Positions 20,700 to 32,100 of a stretch of 64,000 nt of DNA are shown here, piece by piece. This DNA comes from Ariolimax columbianus (taxonomy: Eukaryota; Mollusca; Gastropoda; Stylommatophora; Arionidae). The notes beneath the pieces are model-generated. The model ran no database searches and was not told the origin of the DNA. It saw only the letters and a list, made by a program, of their open reading frames with translations. Made by a program: the position numbers and the translations under genes. Location of the stretch: assembly GCA_036924085.1 (NCBI GenBank), contig JAVGWX010000025.1:26217488-26281487 (forward strand), written 5' to 3'. Numbering within the stretch: position 1 is the first letter of the stretch; each line of letters starts with the position of its first letter.

Positions 20700-21740
20700 G
20701 GTAAACCGAGCTATCTTATTACATATGACATCATAACGCCTGGCATGAAATTTCTTGGAAGCGAATATTCGTATTTTAGATCGATCAGCCATAAGATGAT
20801 TCTCAAGAGGTCAATACTTATCTGGCTGGACAATTTGGATACAGCAGAAAAGATGAACACGAGAAGCAATATTCAGTATAAATACACCAGCATAAACGTA
20901 TGTAGAACAAAAAAGAATGCATATATAATTTGCTGAACCATTCACAGACACATTCATCTAGGGTATTGTCTCTGTATACTCACCGGTGCATTCGTTGTGT
21001 TAACACCGGTTTTGCTAAAGAAAAGGCGGAATTTAAAACAATCGGCTTCCATCAAACCGAAAAACAATGCAATGGCGTATTTGTACTTTAGACAATTTTT
21101 AAACGATTTTTTACTTTTGTTTCACATATATTTTGAAGGTTATACCATTATTAAGGGTCACGACAGTCAAGTTGTTGCAACGGGCTTATCTGAGGTAGGT
21201 CTGTTTAGTTTGTATATTTTGATGTTATAAATACGTTTGTAGCGGAAACTTAACAGATAGAATATTCCGATCTGGTTAGAAACACTACCACTGCTTTGTA
21301 GCAATTGCATGTATTGACAAGGAAACTGGTGGACACAACAACCTGTATCGTGCAGCAGCATTGAGGTCTCCTAAATGAACTTAATAAAGAATGAAAACTG
21401 AATATGCCCTAAAAGACTGGCAACAACTGAGATAGAACCTGATGAAACTGTCATGCCATCAAGTAATCGAATATAGGTAACAGCACAGGAACATCTGGGG
21501 TGGCCATAGAAGCTCTTATTTATGAAGGTAACATTATAGCAGTCAGTCGACATAGGTATTTTATAAATACTTCAAACAGAACGAATTCCTGGAAAGTGGA
21601 AATCTGCAAAGACTAACCTCCCATCCACAAAAAACGTGAGACAATGAACGTCTAGGAAACTAAGTCCCAGTTTGTCTACTGCCAACAAAATACAAGCTAT
21701 GTACTAGTTATTACTAACATAATTGACAGGGAATTCGGCC
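20700..21740. other. AT-rich spacer, no feature identified
   Basis: Short open frames (for example 20997-21230) have no recognisable motif. No tandem structure was seen. Confidence 0.4.
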
Positions 21741-21744
21741 TACA

Positions 21745-22200
21745 TCTGCATCGTGGAAAAGCCGTTTTCCGAAAAATTTTCTTCACCACAGGCCACTTTT
21801 ACACGATCAACGAACTGATGGGGAGAGCAAGCAAACTGCACATACCCTCATGGCTTGTAATTAATGATTACGAAAAAGGCCTCGAGTATCGAAAGAAATG
21901 CTTTGAAATCAGAACATGTCCGAAAGCTATATAAACTAATTGCATGAATGCAAAGGTATGGAAGAAAAACATACAAGAAAACACAGAAAGTTATAGGGAG
22001 ACCGATATGCTTCTATACGATCTGGCAGGCGTTCCTCGAGACATGAACGTGCACTAACACTTTGTCTGTTCATCATTTACAGAGAACATTCGTTGAACTG
22101 ACAGAAGATATGTCAGGACTCCCCCTATGAGTGGCTCAAAGCGAACTAGACACACCGGATTTACTGATATAGTAAAAACCAAAAGTCTATTATGTGATTA
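21745..22200 (+). pseudogene. LINE RT relic, finger/palm region, sense strand
   Basis: Plus-strand translation gives FRKIFFTTGHFYTINELM, then RASKLHIPSWLVINDYEKGLE, the motif A region (normally F.DYEKAFD), then degraded KAI..TNCMNAKVWKKNIQ and a weak GVPRDMN (GVRQGD-like). The frame breaks after about 22060. The palm FADD is reduced to a possible FTDIV near 22160. RTE-like style, perhaps the same family as A but in the opposite orientation. Confidence 0.6.
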
Positions 22201-22591
22201 GAACACAAAAGCGATGAAACGAAAACTATAGTCATTAGTCAAGTAGATCTGTAATCTTCAAATAAAAATATTCGATAAAACACTAGATTGATGCAAGAGC
22301 TTATTTTATATTGGAAATAAAATAGCGCAAGTTAGACAATGGGAAATGGAAATTAGCAAGAAATGTCTTTTTATTGTCCAATTTGTTTTGACCAAGATCA
22401 GTCATACTTGTATATTGACATCCTCAAATTTAACGCACGGATGAAAAATGCGAGTGGTCATATGGTATATATGTACTGGTCATTACGGTTTGGTATGGTA
22501 CACAAACGTAGAAAATGAATAACCTGTTGGAGAAGAGAATCGATACCGCCTTAAAATGTGGATATATTGAATAATGAGGGCTTCATCACCA

Positions 22592-23058
22592 TCCTCTGCT
22601 TGATCAGTCCTGAAACTGGTTATATTGTTGGTCTGAATGTGTCTTTCCATTTGGCCCTATCCTCTGGTTGGTCAGTCCTGAGACTTGGTTATAAGGTTGA
22701 GTGTGTCTCTCCATTTGACCCCATCCTCTGGTTCGTCAGTCATGAGACTGGCTGTCAGGTTGTCTGAGTATGTCTCTCTATTTGACTCTATCCTCTGGCT
22801 GGTCAGTCCTGAGACGTGTTGTAAGGTTGTATGAGTATGTCACTCCATTTGACCCTATCCGCTGGTTGATCAGTCCATAGACTGGCTGTCAGGTAGTCTA
22901 ATTGTGTCTCTCCATTTGACCCTATCCTCTGGTTAATCAGTCCATAGACTGGCTGTCATATTGTCTGAGTATGTCACTCCATTTGACCCTATCCTCTGGT
23001 TGATCAGTCCAGAGACTGGCTGTCAGGTTGTCTGAGTATGTCTCTCCATTTGACCCTA
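22592..23058. repeat. 67-bp tandem array, 7 units (family A C-terminus)
   Basis: Units start at 22592, 22660, 22724, 22791, 22858, 22925 and 22992 (TCCTCTGGTTGATCAGTC). The unit is homologous to the array at 2880-3148. On the minus strand the RT C-terminal frame runs from 23110 into the first unit as RTAYDRVKWRDILRQPDSQS, so the unit is the end of the RT ORF. Confidence 0.93.
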
Positions 23059-23470
23059 TCATATGCAGTTCTCATCTGTTCAGCAGAAACTCGAACTTTA
23101 ATGTCCCTGCATGTCTGAGATGTAAAGATAAGTCTTGGTCGCCCCGAGAACCTATTCCCTTAAATCGTTCTCTCTAGTTTCTTCTGTATAAGACTCTCAT
23201 GACTCATATTGTGACCAAACCGTATTCACCCGACGTTTGTTTATCATACGCAATATTTGTCTTTCTGCGCCATGTTCAGTGAGTACGTTATATTTTAATC
23301 TTCTTTCTATCCAACTCACTCTTTCCTTTCCATAACGGCACCACATTTCAAACGCTTCCAAATTATTGTTATATTTCTTTGCTAGAGTCCATGTTTCAGC
23401 CCCATTAAGCGCAATTGGTCATAAATGAGCGGCGATTATTATTTTCCTCAGTTCTATCCTGATATTATGT
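23059..23470 (-). pseudogene. Family A RT relic A2, thumb to C-terminus
   Basis: The minus strand reads LVTHNIRIELRKIIIAAHL, then NGAETWTLAKKYNNNLEAFE, MWCRYGKERVSWIERRL, INKRR, and lastly SQTCRDIKVRVSAEQMRTAY, which leads into the 67-bp array. This is the colinear continuation of the RT whose palm lies at 57350-57712, 34 kb away across the satellite. It has an in-frame stop after AAHL and at least one frameshift, so it encodes no protein now. Confidence 0.78.
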
Positions 23471-23854
23471 GTGACTAACAATTGATGTGATTAACAATTG
23501 ATGTGATTAACAATTGATGTGATTAACAATTTATGTGATTAACAATTTATGTGATTAACAATTTGTGTGATAAACAATTTATGTGATTAACAATTTATGT
23601 GATTAACAATTGATGTGATTAACAATTTATGTGATTAACAATTGATGTGATTAACAATTGATGTGATTAACAATTTATGTGATTAACAATTTATGTGATT
23701 AACAATTTATGTGATTAACAATTTATGTGATTAACAATTGATGTGATTAACAATTTATGTGATTAACAATTTATGTGATTAACAATTGATGTGATTAACA
23801 AATGATGTGATTAACAATTTATGTGATTAACAATTTATGTGATTAATAATTTCT
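23471..23854. repeat. 16-bp tandem array, 24 units, inside RT relic A2
   Basis: Unit GTGATTAACAATTGAT or GTGATTAACAATTTAT, with units in exact 16-bp phase from 23471 to 23854. On the minus strand the unit is TTAATCACATAAATTG, which matches the RT codons for LLIxH found once at the array exit (LLVTHNIRIELRK). It sits exactly between the RNRN end of the segment at 23859-23897 and that exit. Confidence 0.95.
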
Positions 23855-23897
23855 GTTTCTTTCTCGAAAACTCTTTCTTGCCATTGTAATCCTTGTC
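23855..23897 (-). pseudogene. Family A RT relic A2, short segment between two arrays
   Basis: The minus strand encodes TRITMARKSFRERNRN, in frame with the satellite unit at its 5' side (QVQKYSYLWQTITEDSS, NETSIK). Compare KTFQEKDKLL in relic A1 (4975-5010). It is the only unamplified RT piece left between the 80-bp and 16-bp arrays. Confidence 0.8.
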
Positions 23898-26800
23898 TTA
23901 ATTGATGTCTCATTGGAGGAATCTTCTGTTATGGTTTGCCACAAATATGAGTACTTCTGAACTTGTTAGATTATTTATTAATTGATGTCTCATTGGGGGA
24001 ATCTTCTGTTATGGTTTGCTACAAATATGAGTACTTCTGAACTTGTTAGATTATTTCTTAATTGATGTCTTATTGGGGGAATCTTCTGTTATGGTTTGCC
24101 ACAAATATGAGTACTTCTGAGCTTGTTAGATTATTTCTTAATTGATGTCTCATTGGGGGAATCTTCTGTTATGGTTTGCCACAAGTATGAGTACTTCTGA
24201 ACTTGTTAGATTATTTCTTAATTGATGTCTCATTGGGGGAATCTTCTGTTATGGTTTGCCACAAATATGAGTACTTCTGAACTTGTTAGATTATTTCTTA
24301 ATTGATGTCTCATTGGGGGAATCTTCTGTTATGGTTTGCCACAAATATGAGTACTTCTGAGCTTGTTAGATTATTTCTTAATTGATGTCTCATTGGGGGA
24401 ATCTTCTGTTATGGTTTGCCACAAATATGAGTACTTCTGAACTTGTTAGATTATTTCTTAATTGATGTCTCATTGGGGGAATCTTCTGTTATGGTTTGCC
24501 ACAAATATGAGTACTTCTGAGCTTGTTAGATTATTTCTTAATTGTTGTCTCATTGGGGGAATCTTCTGTTATGGTTTGCCACAAATATGAGTACTTCTGA
24601 ACTTGTTAGATTATTTCTTAATTGATGTCTCATTGGGGGAATCTTCTGTTATGGTTTGCCACAAATATGAGTACTTCTGAACTTGTTAGATTATTTCTTA
24701 AATGATGTCTCATTGGGGGAATCTTCTGTTATGGTTTGCCACAAATATGAGTACTTCTGAGCTTGTTAGATTATTTCTTAATTGATGTCTCATTGGGGGA
24801 ATCTTCTGTTATGGTTTGCCACAAATATGAGTATTTCTGAGCTTGTTAGATTATTTCTTAATTGATGTCTCATTGGGGGAATCTTCTGTTATGGTTTGCC
24901 ACAAATATGAGTACTTCTGAACTTGTTAGATTATTTCTTAATTGATATCTCATTGGGGGAATTTTCTGTTATGGTTTGCCACAAATATGAGTACTTCTGA
25001 ACTTGTTAGATTATTTCTTCATTGATGTCTCATTGGGGGAATCTTCTGTTATGGTCTGCCACAAATATGAGTACTTCTGAGCTTGTTAGATTATTTCTTA
25101 ATTGATGTCTCATTGGGGGAATCTTCTGTTATGGTTTGCCACAAATATGAGTACTTCTGAACTTGTTAGATTATTTCTTAATTGATGTCTCATTGGGGGA
25201 ATCTTCTGTTATGGTTTGCCACAAATATGAGTACTTCTGAACTTGTTAGATTATTTCTTAATCGATGTCTCATTGGGAGAATCTTCTGTTATGGTTTGCC
25301 ACAAATATGAGTACTTCTGAACTTGTTAGATTATTTCTTAATTGATGTCTCATTGGGGGAATCTTCTGTTATGGTTTGCCACAAATATGAGTACTTCTGA
25401 ACTTGTTAGATTATTTCTTAATTGATGTCTCATTGGGGGAATCTTCTGTAATGGTTTGCCACAAATATGAGTACTTCTGAACTTGTTAGATTATTGCTTA
25501 ATTGATGTCTCATTGGGGGAATCTTCTGTTATGGTTTGCCACAAATATGAGTACTTCTGAACTTGTCAGATTATTTCTTAATTGATGTCTTATTGGGGGA
25601 ATCTTCTGTTATGGTTTGCCACAAATATGAGTACTTCCGAACTTGTTAGATTATTTTTTAATTGATGTCTCATTGGGGGAATCTTCTGTTATGGTTTGCC
25701 ACAAATATGAGTACTTCTGAACTTGTTAGATTATTTCTTAATTGATGTATATTTGGGGGAATCTTCTGTTATGGTTTGCCACAAATATGAGTACTTCTGA
25801 ACTTGTTAGATTATTTCTTAATTGATGTCTCATTGGGGGAATCTTCTATTATGGTTTGCCACACATATGAGTACTTCTGAGCTTGTTAGATAATTTCTTA
25901 ATTGATGTCTCATTGGGGGAATCTTCTGTAATGGTTTGCCACAAATATGAGTACTTCTGAACTTGTTAGATTATTTCTTAATTGATGTCTCATTGGGGGA
26001 ATCTTCTGTTATGGTTTGCCACAAATATGAGTACTTCTGAACTTGTTAGATTATTTCTTAATTGATGTCTCATTGGGGGAATCTTCTGTTATGGTTTGCT
26101 ACAAATATGAGTACTTCTGAGCTTGTTAGATTATTTCTTAATTGATGTCTCATTGGGGGCATCTTCTGTTATGGTTTGCCACAAATATGAGTACTTCTGA
26201 ACTTGTTAGATTATTTCTTAATTGATGTCTCATTGGGGGAATCTTCTGTTATGGTTTGCCACAAATATGAGTACTTCTGAACTTGTTAGATTATTTCTTA
26301 AATGATGTCTCTTTGCGGGAATCTTCTGTTATGGTTTGCCACAAATATGAGTACTTCTGAACTTGTTAGATTATTTCTTAATTGATGTCTCATTAGGGGA
26401 ATCTTCTGTTATGGTTTGCCACAAATATGAGTACTTCTGAACTTGTTAGATTATTTCTCAATTGATGTCTCATTGGGGGAATCTTCTGTTATGGTTTGCC
26501 ACAACTATGAGTACTTCTGAACTTGTTAGATTATTTCTTAATTGATGTCTCATTGGGGGAATCTTCTGTTATGGTTTGCCACAAATATGAGTACTTCTGA
26601 ACTTGTTAGATTATTTCTTAATTGATGTCTCATTGGGGGAATCTTCTGTTATGGTTTGCCACAAATATGAGTACTTCTGAACTTTTTAGATTATTTCTTA
26701 ATTGATGTCTCATTGGGGGAATCTTCTGTTATGGTTTGCCACAAATATGAGTACTTCTGAACTTGTTAGATTATTTCTAAATTGATGTCTATTTGGGGGA

Positions 26801-27479
26801 ATCTTCTGTTATGGTTTGCCACAAATATAAGTTCTTCTGAACTTGTTAGTTTATTTCTTAATTGATGTCTCATTGGGAGAATCTTCTATTATGGTTTGCC
26901 ACAAATATGAGTACTTCTGAACTTTTTAGATTATTTCTTAATTGATGTCTTATTGGGGGAATCTTCTGTTATGGTTTGCCACAAATATGAGTATTTCTGA
27001 GCTTGTTAGATTATGTCTTAATTGATGTCTCATTGGGGGCATCTTCTGTAATGGTTTGCCACAAATATGAGTACTTCTGAGCTTGTTAGATTATTTCTTA
27101 ATTGATGTCTCATTGGGGGAATCTTCTGTAATGGTTTGCCACAAATATGAGAACTTCTGAACTTGTTAGATTATTTCTTAATTGATGTCTTATTGGGGGA
27201 ATCTTCCGTTATGGTTTGCCACAAATATGAGTACTTCTGAGCTTGTTAGATTATTTCTTAATTGATGTCTCATTGGGGGAATCTTCTGTAATGGTTTGCC
27301 ACAAATATGAGTACTTCTGAACTTGTTAGATTATTTCTTAATTGATGTCTCATTGGGGGAATCTTCTGTTATGGTTTGCCACAAATATGAGTACTTCTGA
27401 ACTTGTTAGATTATTTCTTAATTGATGTCTCATTGGGGGAATCTTCTGTTATGGTTTGCCACAAATATGAGTACTTCTG

Positions 27480-30400
27480 AGCTTGTTAGATTATTTCTTA
27501 ATTGATGTCTCATTGGGGGCATCTTCTGTTATGGTTTGCCACAAATATGAGTACTTCTGAACTTGTTAGATTATTTCTTAAATGATGTCTCATTGCGGGA
27601 ATCTTCTGTTATGGTTTGCCACAAATATGAGTACTTATGAACTTGTTAGATTATTTCTTAATTGATGTCTCATTGGGGGAATCTTCTGTTATGGTTTGCC
27701 ACAAATATGAGTACTTCTGAACTTGTTAGATTATTTCTCAATTGATGTCTCATTGGGGGAATCTTCTGTTATGGTTTGCCACAAATATGAGTACTTCTGA
27801 ACTTGTTAGATTATTTCTTAATTGATGTGTCATTGGGGGAATCTTCTGTTATGGTTTGCCACAAATATGAGTACTTCTGAACTTGTTAGATTTTTTCTTA
27901 ATTGATGTCTCATTGGTGGAATCTTCTGTTATGGTTTGCCACAAATATGAGTACTTCTGAACTTGTTAGATTATTTCTTAATTGATGTCTCATTGGGGGA
28001 ATCTTCTGTTATGGTTTGCCACAAATATGAGTACTTCTGAACTTGTTAGATTATTTCTTAATTGATGTCATTTTGGGGGAATCTTCTGTTATGGTTTGCC
28101 ACAAATATAAGTACTTCTGAACTTGTTAGTTTATTTCTTAATTGATGTCTCATTGGGGGAATCTTCTATTATGGTTTGCCACAAATATGAGTACTTCTGA
28201 ACTTGTTAGATTATTTCTTAAATGATGTCTCATTGCGGGAATCTTCTGTTATGGTTTTCCACAAATATGAGTACTTATGAACTTGTTAGATTATTTCTTA
28301 ATTGATGTCTCATTGGGGGAATCTTCTGTTATGGTTTGCCACAAATATGAGTACTTCTGAACTTGTTAGATTATTTCTCAATTGATGTCTCATTGGGGGA
28401 ATCTTCTGTTATGGTTTGCCACAAATATGAGTACTTCTGAACTTGTTAGATTATTTCTTAATTGATGTCTCATTGGGGGAATCTTCTGTTATGGTTGGCC
28501 ACAAATATGAGTACTTCTGAACTTGTTAGATTATTTCTTAATTGATGTCTCATTGGGGGAATCTTCTGTTATGGTTTGCCACAAATATGAGTACTTCTGA
28601 ACTTGTTAGATTATTTCTTAATTGATGTCTCATTGGGGGAATCTTCTGTTATGGTTTGCCACAAATATGAGTACTTCTGAACTTGTTAGATTATTTCTTT
28701 ATTGATGTCTATTTGGGGGAATCTTCTGTTATGGTTTGCCACAAATATAAGTACTTCTGAACTTGTTAGTTTATTTCTTAATTGATGTCTCATTGGGGGA
28801 ATCTTCTATTATGGTTTGCCACAAATATGAGTACTTCTGAACTTGTTAGATTATTTCTTAATTGATGTCTTATTGGGGGAATCTTCTGTTATGGTTTGCC
28901 ACAAATATGAGTATTTCTGAGCTTGTTAGATTATGTCTTAATTGATGTATCATTGGGGGCATCTTCTGTAATGGTTTGCAACAAACATGAATACTTCTGA
29001 GCTTGTTAGATTATTTCTTAATTGATGTCTCATTGGGGGAATCTTCTGTAATGGTTTGCCACAAATATGAGTACTTCTGAACTTGTTAGATTATTTCTTA
29101 ATTGACGTCTCATTGGGGGAATCTTCTGTTATGGTTTGCAACAAATATGACTACTTCTCAACTTGTTAGATTATTTCTTAATTGATGTCTCATTGGGGGA
29201 ATCTTCTGTTATGGTTTGCCACAAATATGAGTACTTCTGAGCTTGTTAGATTATTTCTTAATTGATGTCTCATTGGGGGCATCTTCTGTTATGGTTTGCC
29301 ACAAATATAAGTACTTTTTAGCTTATTAGATTATGTCTTAATTGATGTCTCAATGGGGGCATCTTCTGTTATGGTTTGCCACAAATATGAGTACTTCTGA
29401 ACTTGTTAGATTATTTCTTAATTGATGTCTCATTGGGGGAATCTTCTGTTATGGTTTGCCACAAATATGAGTACTTCTGAACTTGTTAGATTATTTCTTA
29501 ATTGATGTCTCATTGGAGGAATCTTCTGTTATGGTTTGCCACACATATGAGTACTTCTGAACTTGTTAGATTATTTCTCAATTGATGTCTCATTGGGGGA
29601 ATCTTCTGTTATGGTTTGCCACAAATATGAGTACTTCTGAACTTGTTAGATTATTTCTTAATTGATGTCTCATTGGGGGAATCTTCTGTTATGGTTTGCC
29701 ACAAATATGAGTACTTCTGAACTTGTTAGATTATTTCTTAATTGATGTCTCATTGGGGGAATCTTCTGTTATGGTTTGCCACAAATATGAGTACTTCTGA
29801 ACTTGTTAGATTATTTCTTAATTGATGTCTCATTGGGGGAATCTTCTGTTATGGTTTGCCACAAATATGAGTACTTCTGAGCTTGTTAGATTATTTCTTA
29901 ATTGATGTCTCATTGGGGGCATCTTCTGTTATGGTTTGCCACAAATATGAGTACTTCTGAACTTGTTAGATTATTTCTTAAATGATGTCTCATTGCGGGA
30001 ATCTTCTGTTATGGTTTGCCACAAATATGAGTACTTATGAACTTGTTAGATTATTTCTTAATTGATGTCTCATTGGGGGAATCTTCTGTTATGGTTTGCC
30101 ACAAATATGAGTACTTCTGAACTTGTTAGATTATTTCTCAATTGATGTCTCATTGGGGGAATCTTCTGTTATGGTTTGCCACAAATATGAGTACTTCTGA
30201 ACTTGTTAGATTATTTCTTAATTGATGTGTCATTGGGGGAATCTTCTGTTATGGTTTGCCACAAATATGAGTACTTCTGAACTTGTTAGATTATTTCTTA
30301 ATTGATGTCTCATTGGTGGAATCTTCTGTTATGGTTTGCCACAAATATGAGTACTTCTGAACTTGTTAGATTATTTCTTAATTGATGTCTCATTGGGGGA

Positions 30401-32100
30401 ATCTTCTGTTATGGTTTGCCACAAATATGAGTACTTCTGAACTTGTTAGATTATTTCTTAATTGATGTCATTTTGGGGGAATCTTCTGTTATGGTTTGCC
30501 ACAAATATAAGTACTTCTGAACTTGTTAGTTTATTTCTTAATTGATGTCTCATTGGGGGAATCTTCTATTATGGTTTGCCACAAATATGAGTACTTCTGA
30601 ACTTGTTAGATTATTTCTTAAATGATGTCTCATTGCGGGAATCTTCTGTTATGGTTTTCCACAAATATGAGTACTTATGAACTTGTTAGATTATTTCTTA
30701 ATTGATGTCTCATTGGGGGAATCTTCTGTTATGGTTTGCCACAAATATGAGTACTTCTGAACTTGTTAGATTATTTCTCAATTGATGTCTCATTGGGGGA
30801 ATCTTCTGTTATGGTTTGCCACAAATATGAGTACTTCTGAACTTGTTAGATTATTTCTTAATTGATGTCTCATTGGGGGAATCTTCTGTTATGGTTTGCC
30901 ACAAATATGAGTACTTCTGAACTTGTTAGATTATTTCTTAATTGATGTCTCATTGGGGGAATCTTCTGTTATGGTTTGCCACAAATATGAGTACTTCTGA
31001 ACTTGTTAGATTATTTCTTAATTGATGTCTCATTGGGGGAATCTTCTGTTATGGTTTGCCACAAATATGAGTACTTCTGAACTTGTTAGATTATTTCTTA
31101 ATTGATGTCTATTTGGGGGAATCTTCTGTTATGGTTTGCCACAAATATAAGTACTTCTGAACTTGTTAGTTTATTTCTTAATTGATGTCTCATTGGGGGA
31201 ATCTTCTATTATGGTTTGCCACAAATATGAGTACTTCTGAACTTGTTAGATTATTTCTTAATTGATGTCTTATTGGGGGAATCTTCTGTTATGGTTTGCC
31301 ACAAATATGAGTATTTCTGAGCTTGTTAGATTATGTCTTAATTGATGTATCATTGGGGGCATCTTCTGTAATGGTTTGCAACAAACATGAATACTTCTGA
31401 GCTTGTTAGATTATTTCTTAATTGATGTCTCATTGGGGGAATCTTCTGTAATGGTTTGCCACAAATATGAGTACTTCTGAACTTGTTAGATTATTTCTTA
31501 ATTGACGTCTCATTGGGGGAATCTTCTGTTATGGTTTGCCACAAATATGACTACTTCTCAACTTGTTAGATTATTTCTTAATTGATGTCTCATTGGGGGA
31601 ATCTTCTGTTATGGTTTGCCACAAATATGAGTACTTCTGAGCTTGTTAGATTATTTCTTAATTGATGTCTCATTGGGGGCATCTTCTGTTATGGTTTGCC
31701 ACAAATATAAGTACTTTTTAGCTTATTAGATTATGTCTTAATTGATGTCTCATTGGGGGCATCTTCTGTTATGGTTTGCCACAAATATGAGTACTTCTGA
31801 ACTTGTTAGATTATTTCTTAATTGATGTCTCATTGGGGAAATCTTCTGTTATGGTTTGCCACAAATATGAGTACTTCTGAAGTTGTTAGATTATTTCTTA
31901 ATTGATGTCTCATTGGAGGAATCTTCTGTTATGGTTTGCCACACATATGAGTACTTCTGAACTTGTTAGATTATTTCTCAATTGATGTCTCATTGGGGGA
32001 ATCTTCTGTTATGGTTTGCCACAAATATGAGTACTTCTGAACTTGTTAGATTATTTCTTAATTGATGTCTCATTGGGGGAATCTTCTGTTATGGTTTGCC
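27480..32100. repeat. 2400-bp (30-unit) tandem segmental duplication within the satellite
   Basis: 27480-29700 and 29880-32100 share the same order of variant units at an offset of 2400 bp with a few substitutions (for example ATGGTTGGCC at 28491 against ATGGTTTGCC at 30891). Further copies of the block occur near 36.5-38.7 kb and 49.8-52.0 kb. Confidence 0.8.
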
